A DNA stretch of 16,160 nucleotides from assembly GCA_018398765.1 (NCBI GenBank), contig JAHBMJ010001978.1, positions 8,018-24,177 of the forward strand, in the 5' to 3' direction. The notes under the pieces were generated by a model. That model had not been told where the DNA came from and did not search any database. It worked only from the letters and a program-made list of their open reading frames with translations. Within the stretch, counting starts at the first letter, position 1. Every line of letters starts with the position of its first letter. Position numbers and translations under genes: made by a program. This DNA comes from Chromera velia. Its lineage: Eukaryota; Sar; Chromeraceae. This document shows positions 1 through 7,740 of this stretch, one piece after another.

Positions 1-3
1 AAA

Positions 4-550
4 GGTGCCCATCCCTTAGGCATTGATTTGTACCGACTTTTTATTTACTGGTGCCTACAGCAATGAATATATCTGTCTGAATTCCTAGAATTGTTAGCAA
101 TGTCAACCTACCTATGCCTTTCCTTTTTACACTTCTGACGGGAGTCTCTACATCCCATACGCACTCTGAAAGGCCTCTTCCTTATATAAAAAAAAAAAAC
201 AAAAACAAAGGGCGAAAAGCAAACCGTTGTTCTGTTCTCCCCTGCTCTCAGATAAAGCAACACATAAAAGAAAGTGCCCGAAAAGGCCGCGTTTCTCTGA
301 TCTAACTGTTGGGATTCGTTTGGAAAAATATGGAGACTACAGAACAATACAGCTTTCATTGAGTGATTCACTCAAAATCTTCTCTCTATGCTGTCTAAGA
401 AGCAATCTGAGGACTCTTCTTTCCGTATGTATTCATACATGCACTGTCTTCCCTGTCTCGCCATATGCATAGATGGCGCTATGCCTGAATATGCATACTG
501 GGACCACCTACAAAACGTCGGTACAAATCAATGCCCGGGGGATCGGCACC
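4..550. mobile_element. MITE-like element, copy A, with 34 bp terminal inverted repeats
   Basis: The left end (4-37) and the reverse complement of the right end (517-550) match at 30 of 34 positions. Both begin GGTGCC and share the block GCATTGATTTGTACCGAC. The ~480 bp interior has no convincing coding frame, so this is a non-autonomous DNA-transposon-like element. A second copy lies at 1507. Both flanks read AAA (1-3 and 551-553), which could be a 3 bp target duplication, but the left flank is cut by the window edge and the flank is too simple to prove it. The superfamily is not recognised. The short ORFs inside are chance. Confidence 0.72.
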
Positions 551-1073
551 AAAAGTCTTTAAACTTGATTTTCTTAAAACGACCCCTTTTTTTTTTAGAC
601 GTTCTGTACAAGGGAACGCGACCAATTGACCACCCAGCTGGCCCAACAAGCAACTGACTTGGACTTACTCTTTCTTTCTTTCTCTTGTCTCCTTTCTCTT
701 GCTTTCTGTTCTCACACAGCAATCATTTTGGAACACCCCCCCATTTTTCACTGACTTGTGCACATCTAGTACTCTTTCCTGAAGTCTGTCGCCCTAGCTC
801 CCCAGCCCCCTCCCCCCAGCATGTTTCTTATCTTTCATCCCTCTCACAAACTATATCCCTCACTTTGCCTCTCTCTCATCTTTCATGAATTCATACATTC
901 ATGTCACATTCACATACGAAAAAAGTGTACTTGGGCTCCCCCCAGCAGACCCAGTCCCTTCATGAAATACAGTCTGCACGTGCACACAGACAGAAAGATA
1001 AAAAGAGAGATAATAAGAGAGGGAAAAGGATGTGAGAGAAGGAGACAAAGAACACTTACTTACACTCACGCTT
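551..1073. other. Non-coding interval with pyrimidine-rich tracts
   Basis: I see no supportable gene here. The plus strand is rich in C/T runs between about 668 and 890 (repeated TTTC and CTCT), and is purine-rich from about 990 to 1052. Open frames in this stretch consist of low-complexity residues and lack start or splice context. Confidence 0.5.
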
Positions 1074-1137
1074 ACACATATATACATACACACATACATA
1101 CACACATATATACATACACACACACACACACACACAT

Positions 1138-1170
<33 letters not shown>

Positions 1171-1177
1171 TACACAT

Positions 1178-1212
<35 letters not shown>

Positions 1213-1221
1213 TACATATAT

Positions 1222-1272
<51 letters not shown>

Positions 1273-1273
1273 T
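1074..1273. repeat. CA/TACA microsatellite
   Basis: About 200 bases of nearly pure (CA)n, interrupted regularly by TA to give (TACA)n and CATATA segments. Long His/Thr/Tyr or Cys/Val open frames run through it in several frames on both strands. They are artefacts of the dinucleotide repeat, because such an array has no stop codons. Confidence 0.95.
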
Positions 1274-1506
1274 AGGTATGCTTTTGCTCTATCGCAACTA
1301 CCCATTCGAGGATATACGTGCACCCATACGGCCCACACAGAGGGATGGAGGGAAAACTGAGGCCAAAAATGGACCTGAAATTCGAAAGAACTGACTTTTG
1401 GAGTCACTCTCAACACAGGCGTCGGCAAAGGTCCTCTGCCCACTGGAGGTCTCCAATTGGTGTCAAACACCTGCATTCAAGAAAAAAATAGGGATAAAGA
1501 TGCAAA

Positions 1507-2047
1507 GGTGCCCATCCCCTGGGTATTGATTTGTACCGACTTTTTATTTACTGGTGCCTACAGCAATGAATATATCTGTCTAAATTCCTAGAATTGTTAG
1601 CAATGTCAACCTACCTATGCCTTTCCTTTTTATACTTCTGACGGGAGTCTCTACATCCTATACGCACTTTGAAAGGCCTCTTCCTTATAGAGAAAAAGAC
1701 CAAACAAAGGGCTAAAAGCAAACCGTTGTTCTGTTCTCCCCTGCTCTTAGATAAAGCAACACATGAAAGAAAATGCCTGAAAAGGCCGTGTTTCTCTGAT
1801 CTAACTGTTGGGATTCATTCGGAAAAATATGGAGACTACAGACTAATACAGCTTTCATTGAGTGATTCGCTCAAAATCTTCTCTCTGTGCTGTCTAAGAA
1901 GCAATCTGAGGACTCTTCTTTCCATATGTATTCATGCATGCACTGTCTTCCCTGTCTCGCCATGTGCGTAGACGGTGCTATGCCTGAACATGCATACCGG
2001 GACCACCTACAAAAAGTCGGTACAAATCAATGCCCGGGGGATACGGT
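1507..2047. mobile_element. MITE-like element, copy B
   Basis: This is a full-length second copy of the 4-550 element in the same orientation, about 94-95 % identical by hand alignment. The left inverted repeat (1507-1540) is intact. The right inverted repeat (from 2016) matches through GGGGGAT at 2042 and then diverges where copy A reads CGGCACC, so the outermost bases are mutated or lost. The only clear indel is in the A-rich tract near 1690 (187-203 in copy A). Nearly all substitutions against copy A are transitions. Confidence 0.72.
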
Positions 2048-2089
2048 TCGTGAGTGTACGGAACCGGTTGGGGACATGCATCTAGCTGA

Positions 2090-2105
2090 CGCACGCAAGC
2101 GTGCG
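2090..2105. repeat. Perfect short inverted repeat
   Basis: CGCACGC and GCGTGCG form a perfect 7 bp palindromic pair around a 2-base AA spacer, about 45 bases after the end of MITE copy B. It could be a target-site palindrome, a protein-binding site or chance. No promoter or terminator role is shown. Confidence 0.4.
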
Positions 2106-2337
2106 AAGATACGCGTGTGAGCAAAGAACCCTCGAAAGCACTGCATAACAGCTATCCTCCCCCCCCGCCCCCATCCTAGAAGAGTCTATTCCTATATTTG
2201 TTTGATACAAAAAGTTGCATTTCATAACCACATCCATTTGAACCATTTCACATCGGATTGAAGACGAGGTCAAAGAGCGGCGATGGTATGAATTAGTATG
2301 AACTGCAATGAATAATGACTAAAGGGTAATGTCGATC

Positions 2338-2430
2338 GGAGTAGATTGGAGGTGGGCACTTACGATCATAGCTTACCACGGTTCTTACCACTAGCAACAG
2401 CTATACTTTTTGTAACTTTTTGTTAGGAGA
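2338..2430. repeat. Possible diverged dispersed repeat (partner at 13291-13390)
   Basis: This segment and 13291-13390 share, in the same order, GAGTAGA-TGG, an ACTTAC block, GCTTACCA, TCTTAC, CTATA and two ACTTTTT blocks. The intervening bases differ. The shared order suggests diverged copies of an uncharacterised repeat, but no statistic was computed and AT-rich chance similarity is possible. Confidence 0.3.
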
Positions 2431-2688
2431 AACATACTTTAATCTTAGAAAGACCTGATTTCTTCAACCAAACTTCTCAAAACTTTCATTCTAGCTTTTA
2501 TTCATTTTCTCCCCCTCTAATGTAATTAAAATTCGCTTTCCAGGCCATTCGCACCTCTGATATCCTCTGGCGCATTAACCCCCCTGAGACTCCAGTGTAG
2601 CACCCCAGTCTGTCTTGAAATAGATTTTTTAATGCTGGCCGCGCCTGCGGCACGGTTCTTTGAAGACTGTCTGCACCTTCAACAAAAA

Positions 2689-2720
2689 ATTTCAAGTATA
2701 CTTTATTTCAAGTGTACTTT
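2689..2720. repeat. 16 bp direct tandem repeat, two units
   Basis: Two adjacent 16-base units of the form ATTTCAAGTRTACTTT differ at one position (A in the first, G in the second). A partial third unit follows (ATTTTAAAAATTTCAAG). No function is implied. Confidence 0.7.
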
Positions 2721-2878
2721 ATTTTAAAAATTTCAAGTCTTCGATATGTGGATTGTAGCCTGTGCCATCAGTATGATTGAAAGATAGGCTGGGGCCTCAT
2801 TTTTGCGCGTTTTAAATTTGGCTCGGATGGCAACTGCGTCGCTGACTTTGCATGTGTCCCTTACATCAGGGCTCCGGC

Positions 2879-2920
2879 ATACCCCCTGAGTGCCCCTAAG
2901 CTTAATTGCGAAGGGGGTAT
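2879..2920. repeat. Perfect 9 bp inverted repeat with 24 bp loop
   Basis: ATACCCCCT at 2879-2887 pairs perfectly with AGGGGGTAT at 2912-2920. The stem is GC-rich with a 24-base loop. It has no U-tract and no adjacent gene, so a bacterial-type terminator reading is not appropriate. Confidence 0.5.
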
Positions 2921-3308
2921 CCTACATGTTGCATGATCAGCAAAGTGCTTCAAACTTCAGTGCGAATAGTTGTTCATATGCTATCAGAAATAGTTGATTA
3001 GGCTTTGAGTGGCTCCAACTATCTCCCAATCCACTCCTTTTAGATGGAAGACGTGCGGGATGCACCTCTGCACAATTAAAGTCTTTCTGATTAAAAGGGT
3101 AGCCTTTTTTCAATGAAAGAACTGAAGTGTTTTGAAGGTTCTGCCCTGCATCCCCTCTGTCTCTTTTCCCTCTCTTTTGATTGTCCAACCTATTGTGAAG
3201 CCGTGATTGATCAGCTGTATCAGAGTGATCGAAGTCACGCCTATTTTTGTCGCTGGTAGTCGTAGGACGGAACAAATCGACAAACTAGGTTAGATCCGCC
3301 TCTCATAT

Positions 3309-3985
3309 ATGGGGATACGGCATGCATGGAAAAACTCTCAATCATCACTTTTTACAAACTACCAGTGGTATACCAGTGGCATTGAAAAGAAGATGTCTAG
3401 AAAAGCCGCTCTCTTTTCCGGAGCCCTCCTCGGCTCTTCTAGAGATGGTGCCACTGGAGGCTCTGAGGCGGCTTCTCTTGTCAGCGTTACCAAGTTGATC
3501 AGCCTCAGGGACACTTTCACCTTCACCGATCAACTCATCGGTATAGAAACTTCGATGTAGGAGGTCATTGCCATCAGCTCCGTTGGTGGTTAGGCTATAT
3601 CTACTCTTAGGTCCAATCTTCTTCAGAACTTGATCGTTGGTAACCAAGCAAGGGACCCGGCGGCTAACATTCTGATCCTCAACGACCCCACCCGACTGAC
3701 TCAATTCGATGGACAGGCGGGCTCTGGTATAAATGATGCGTCAGTTCTGTCCCCCATCAATTCTGTCTTTTCCTAGCCTTAGCTCCTCTTCCCGGCAATA
3801 CATGATTTCATCTATTTGTTTCCTCTCTTCCCTTCTTGATGTGGATGCAAAGACTTTCACCTAACTGACGATGGTCACGTTGTCTGGTATTCGAACCCAG
3901 GGGGAGTGCCTCGTTTTCGGAACCCAGGCCTTGAGCGTTTGCTTGCTCAACTCTGAAGGAGAAGTTGATAGCGATACACTGGTAG
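3309..3985 (+). pseudogene. Decayed or alternatively spliced 5' exons of the unknown spliced gene (domain unit A)
   Basis: One plus frame runs from ATG 3309 (alternative ATG 3393) to about 3726. It is broken only by TAG at 3558-3560 and TAG at 3591-3593. A second coding-like segment runs from about 3853 to 3985, is broken by TAA at 3862-3864, and is preceded by a strong pyrimidine tract (about 3808-3837) and an AG at 3851-3852. Together they resemble the downstream exons. FDG at the end of the first piece matches FDG at 4868-4876. LTMVT followed by ECLVFGTQAL matches LTMVT followed by EFILVGNKVV in the 5377 exon. A donor at 3986 (GTACAT, phase 1) would join exon 4476 in frame. Alternatives: a 54-base frame-keeping intron at 3557-3610 would remove both TAGs, and a donor at 3727 is also in phase with 4476. 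So this is either a decayed upstream domain repeat or a set of real 5' exons whose structure I have misread. Confidence 0.45.
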
Positions 3986-4475
3986 GTACATAAAAGTTGA
4001 TCAGCGACTTCAGAGACATCTATATCGACCCTGTAGGCCTGTTTTTAATTATCAGTGAACTTCTGGTAGCTGTCTGATATGTCGCTTTTACAAAAGTTTT
4101 CGAACTTAGTGCATGTATAAGGGAGACCTTTGGGGACTGCAAATAAGCAAAAACATCGATATGTCTGCTCAGCTGTAGAGCAACTGATGGATTGAGTTCC
4201 TTCCCTCCGTGGTGACGGCCCTTTCCTCCCCTTCCCCTGTATGTCTATAGTTTAAATCTTTCTCCCATGCTCCCCTCCCGCTTCTTCATTATCCGTCTAT
4301 TGCGCAAGTCTGTCGGAGGGAGACTGTCTTTCACTGCCCTCGCCTACCTCCGCATTTTCTCCAACCTGTCCCCTTTCCATTGTTTGCTGGATTTTTCTTG
4401 TTGTTTTTCTTCCCTGCACGGAGTGATGTAGGATCGACTGAGGACCTTTCCTCTCATCTTTGTCTTTGTATGCAG

Positions 4476-6620
4476 GAAACTTCATCTACGTCTACATCAG
4501 ATCGGAGGGCGATGTAGAGAAGTTCGTACAGGTGGATACGACCACTAGAAATCAGGTTGAGGTTCTCTCTATGGAAGACGAGGTCTCAATTGACCAGACA
4601 CTCAACCTCATCATCGTCGACAGCGAGAATGGGGCCAAATATAGCAATAGTTTCAACAATTTCATGGTCACCGTTGACGTACAAGAAAAAGATAACGATG
4701 TGGTAGTTGGTGATGAGTTTAAAGCCGTTGTCATGGGTACACCTCTTAGCCCCAAGAGCATCTTTGAGCTAGCAGGGGGTAAACTGGTTGAGGGCCAAAC
4801 TATCCGCGAGGCACTCGGCTTCATTCCTCCCGCTGATGGTACTCCTTTCGTTGGAACGTGGGCTAGATTTGATGGGGTGAGTACGTAAGCTGGAGAACAG
4901 GCGCATTCATTGATGTCAATAGTTCTTTCCTTACTCTTCCTGCTCCATCTTATGGTTCTTTTTGTCTTCTCTTTTGTCTGTCTCCTCATGCGTATTTTGA
5001 AATGAATATGAACAAAACAGCGCATTTCACAAGGGTAGAAGAAAATTTGATCCTTCTCTGGCTTGTGCAGCCAATACGCATACAGTCAGTTTGTCGTGTG
5101 CACGTTTGATCTCATACATGAATTCCTGCAGGATCAAGAGGAGATATATATATTTATTTTTATACAAATAAATGAATAACATAAAAAAAAATATATAGAG
5201 ATAGCATCTTATTCATTGATGCCTGCAGGGTCAGCAGGAGAGATGTGTACGTATTTTCATACAAATAAATAAATAAATAAATAACATAAAAATAGATAAC
5301 TAAATAAATGAATAAATAAATAAATGGTATGAAAATAAATATGCATGAATTCCTGCAGGGTCAGCAGGAGAGATAGGACATCAACGATGAGGGCCTCACT
5401 ATGGTCACTGGTGAAATCACTGACGGCAACGACGAGTCCGAATTCATCCTCGTTGGTAACAAGGTCGTCTACCAGCAGCAGGTGACTTGCTTTGAGATGG
5501 AACTGTTCGACTGCGCCTTCTGGGAAAACGTTAGCTACGACTTCTTCTCAAGACCGCAAGAGGAGCTGCTCCTCAATGACTTTTTTATTGTAGCGGCGAT
5601 GCTCAACAACAACAGTGAGTCAGTTTCTTTTTCATTCGTTGCGTTGATAAAGCAGTCAGTTTCTTTTTCGTTCGTTGAGTCGATAAAGCAGTCAGTTTTT
5701 TGTTCGTTGAGTCGATAAAGCAGACATCGTTTGCACCTGCATATGCTTTTAGCTCTCCACATACGGAACCCCACATCAATCAATCAATCAATCAATCAAT
5801 GTAGATCGATGTGTAGAATATGTCAGCTTGCCCTGATGTATTTCATGGACTTCCTTTTACGCTCTTCTTTGCGCTCCCCCTTTCTTCTTCACTTCACAGC
5901 TAGGATCTGCTCGGCAAGGGAGATCTCTTTCTGTTGTTGAGTACATCGGTGTTGCGTTTTTAATCTCTTGAGCGGTGAACACATGGCACCTCTTTTATGT
6001 GATACTCTCTTCTGTTTCTCCGAATGTTAGATAGGAAGTGGAGAAAGTTTGAAGAGGCAGGAATGCAGACACTGTGAAAACGTCAGGATGATAGTAAGTG
6101 CATGGGCACATCTGATTTACTGACTGCAGATGACTGGGTTGCAAGAATTTCTATTGCATGGGATGACAACCAGGCTGACCCTACCCTCCAAAACCCGACC
6201 TTCATCCCTGCCCTGCAAGCGTTGATCAACAACGGCGTCAGGGACTTCGATATCTTCGTTGTTAACGGTGTGGTTATGCTGGGCACAGGCGAGAACATGG
6301 ACGGCATCGGCGGGTTGGGTGACATTCAGTGCGGTTTGATAATGACTGACCGCTACGACGAGTGCTTGGTTGACATTTATACGATTATTGAGGTCTGTGA
6401 TACCAATGTGTTCGCTTATAAAAACAGTGACCGTCAAGCTCTCTCTGTGACAGTCAATGTGTGCGATGGAAGCGCTCAAGGAGACGGTGAGGGCGAGGGG
6501 AAGAAGTTTCAGAAGACCAACTTGAAGACTGTTGCCACTAAGCCAGGCGACTTTAAGTTCGATTTGGGTGATCTGAAGGAAGTTTTTGACCTCAGCAATC
6601 TCTACCACCTCAGCAACTAA
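4476..6620 (+). CDS. Spliced gene of unknown function, three 3' exons (4476-4876, 5377-5614, 6130-6620)
   Basis: The exons are joined by GT-AG introns at 4877-5376 (donor GTGAGT, phase 0) and 5615-6129 (donor GTGAGT, acceptor CTGACTGCAG, phase 1). Exon 4476 follows the acceptor TTTGTATGCAG and needs one base from an upstream exon, so the true start lies upstream. Together they give 376 codons plus TAA at 6618-6620, with no internal stop and strong third-position C/T use. The product is acidic and looks beta-rich, with alternating hydrophobic stretches such as NLIIVDS and EFILVGNKVV. It has six to seven Cys clustered in the last two exons (VTCFEMELFDC, DECLVDIY, IIEVCDTN, VNVCDG). A Gly/Glu/Lys linker (GDGEGEGKKF) leads into a short amphipathic tail ending LYHLSN. 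No signal peptide, membrane segment or named family is recognised. The first two exons appear to be duplicated at 3309-3985. Confidence 0.7.
4877..5376 (+). other. Intron with expanded 3' end
   Basis: Donor GGG|GTGAGT and acceptor GATAG|GAC are both phase 0. The in-frame TAG at 5374-5376 forces the exon to begin at 5377. The second half contains a repeated segment that resembles the acceptor region (see 5116-5375) and AAAT-rich simple sequence. The opposite-strand open frame over exon 4476 and this intron is a shadow. Confidence 0.6.
5116..5375 (+). repeat. Three copies of the intron 3'-end segment with (AAAT)n between
   Basis: The motif CCTGCAGG(G/A)TCA followed by AGGAGAGAT occurs at about 5125, 5222 and 5352, preceded each time by CAT(G/T)AATT or a close variant. 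The first two copies are followed by ATACAAATAAAT-type (AAAT)n runs ending AACATAAAA. Spacings are 97 and 130 bases. Only the last copy carries the AG (GATAGG) that works as an in-frame acceptor. The others read GATATA and GATGTG. This is a minisatellite that has copied the splice-acceptor neighbourhood. Confidence 0.75.
5619..5722 (+). repeat. 36 bp tandem repeat, 2.9 units, just after a splice donor
   Basis: The units are 5619-5654, 5655-5690 and 5691-5722 (the last is 4 bases shorter). Each starts GTCAGTTT and ends GATAAAGCA. The unit is a multiple of three and stays open in the frame of the preceding exon. If the intron were retained, the protein would gain a repeat of the type SVSFSFVxxIKQ before a stop at 5716-5718. 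By the splice model it is intronic. Confidence 0.85.
5775..5800. repeat. (ATCA)n microsatellite in intron
   Basis: Six and a half units of ATCA, perfect, inside the last intron. A simple repeat with no implied function. Confidence 0.9.
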
Positions 6621-6679
6621 GACGTGAATGAAAGTTCTGTTATGTCACAGGGTGTGTTCGTTTTCTCCTATGCATCGAT

Positions 6680-6950
6680 GACTTCCTTCCCACGTCCCCT
6701 TCGTGTCTGCATTATTTTTATACAGTATTCTGTCTGAAAAAAAAAAGACTTCTTTCCCACGTCCCCTTTCTGTCTGCATTATTTTCATACAATATTCTGT
6801 CTGTGAAAAAAAGACTTCTTAAATTAAGTTTCCCACATCCCCTTTGTATCTGTATTATTTTCATACAGTATTCTATCTGAAAAAAAAAAGACTTCTTTCC
6901 CACATTCCCTTTGTGTCTGTATGTTCCGTTGATAAAAAAAAACGATCAAG
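6680..6950. repeat. ~67 bp tandem repeat, about four units, downstream of the gene
   Basis: Units begin with GACTTC at 6680, 6747, 6813 and 6890. Each contains TCCCAC(G/A)T(C/T)CC, then CTGTATTATTTTCATACA-type sequence, TATTCT, and an A-rich run. Spacings are 67, 66 and 77, with an extra AAATTAAGT in the third unit. The last unit is partial. It starts about 60 bases after the stop codon at 6620, so it probably lies in or just beyond the 3' UTR. A 61-codon minus-strand open frame over it is produced by the repeat. Confidence 0.8.
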
Positions 6951-7740
6951 AGGCAGTTAATGAAAGGTAGAGGGTCGGCAGACTGCCTGCAGGGACAAAA
7001 AAAGAAGTATGGCGGAGAATATTGGGATTGAAAGATCTGACAAGAGCCTTAGGACTCGCTGTGCACCCGAAAAAGGAATGAATGAAAACTTGTTTTGTTC
7101 CTACTTTCCGCTAAAGTATTCGACTTGGAACTAAGTGTGTTTACGTAAAAAACCAGGTCTGCCTGTTGACCCCCTTCTTAGAAACTGAAAGGGAGAATAA
7201 AAATGTCATTTCATCTTCTTTTGATGAGATCACATGTCCTTTTTTGAATGTTTATGTGTATAAATAAAGGAATCAATCTTCCCGTCGTATCTGAAAATGA
7301 AAGCCGACCCTTTAAAGGTCGGTCTCCTACTTATGTAAACAACGATACATGCATGCATGTGCCTTTGTACCTCTCCGGACACAACTTGTCGGGAGTGATT
7401 TGCATAAAGAACGTGTTTTTTCTTTTCAAATCTTTTATGTGATTCAAAAACGAAGAAATGATTGAAGCATCGTGTGTATACTGTACATGCATGCGTTCAT
7501 ATTATGTTTGGGGTCTGCTCAATTGTCATCTACTGGTGTGAAACAGTAAGCTACTCCCAAGTCGTAGCTAGACATACACTGAGAGTAAGGCCTAGAGTAA
7601 GGCCTCAATACAAGCCTGCCTACGTTTTTCCTTTGAGCGTGACTCAGAGAAATACGCACAGCTCACCAAATAGCCAAACATGCTGCATACCTAGCTGTAT
7701 ACGTTTTTATACCTGAATGCATCATCGCTCGATTCGTCTG
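6951..7740. other. Non-coding interval between the spliced gene and LINE copy 1
   Basis: No supportable gene. Small features: CCGACC at 7304-7309 pairs with GGTCGG at 7317-7322 around CTTTAAA; a perfect 12-base tandem pair AGAGTAAGGCCT lies at 7582-7593 and 7594-7605; and TGCATGCATG alternations occur near 7350 and 7487. Short plus-strand open frames lack any family signature. Confidence 0.45.

Larger units (their letters stand above)
2106..3308. other. Non-coding interval upstream of the spliced gene
   Basis: About 1.2 kb without a supportable gene. A 112-codon minus-strand open frame (2937-3275) has no recognisable domain, splice structure or repeat homologue. The interval holds a 16 bp tandem repeat (2689-2720), a 9 bp inverted repeat (2879-2920), and a stretch (2338-2430) that weakly resembles 13291-13390. 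The promoter of the downstream gene presumably lies near its 3' end, but no core element can be named with confidence. Confidence 0.45.
5615..6129 (+). other. Last intron of the spliced gene
   Basis: Donor ACA|GTGAGT and acceptor CTGCAG|ATG are both phase 1. The split codon becomes AAT and the join reads LNNN-NDWVARIS. The intron begins with a 36 bp tandem repeat and also contains an (ATCA)n tract. An alternative start at ATG 6102 would give an exon-only reading, but continuity with exon 5377 makes splicing more likely. Confidence 0.62.

Noticed and set aside
821-1476. Long His/Thr and Cys/Val open frames on both strands
   Set aside because: They are translations of the CA/TACA microsatellite, which contains no stop codons in these frames.
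2937-3275. 112-codon minus-strand open frame
   Set aside because: No motif, splice context or homologue in the window. Length is within chance for this composition.
3345-3704. 119-codon minus-strand open frame over the 5' part of the spliced gene
   Set aside because: The plus strand explains the coding pattern better, through similarity to the downstream exons. The minus product has no known features.
3884-3900. tRNA T-arm-like sequence on the minus strand (loop TTCGAAT)
   Set aside because: The closing base pair is mismatched, and no acceptor stem, D arm or anticodon arm can be placed around it.
4552-5025. 157-codon minus-strand open frame
   Set aside because: It is a shadow of exon 4476-4876, whose plus-strand frame joins in phase with two further exons.
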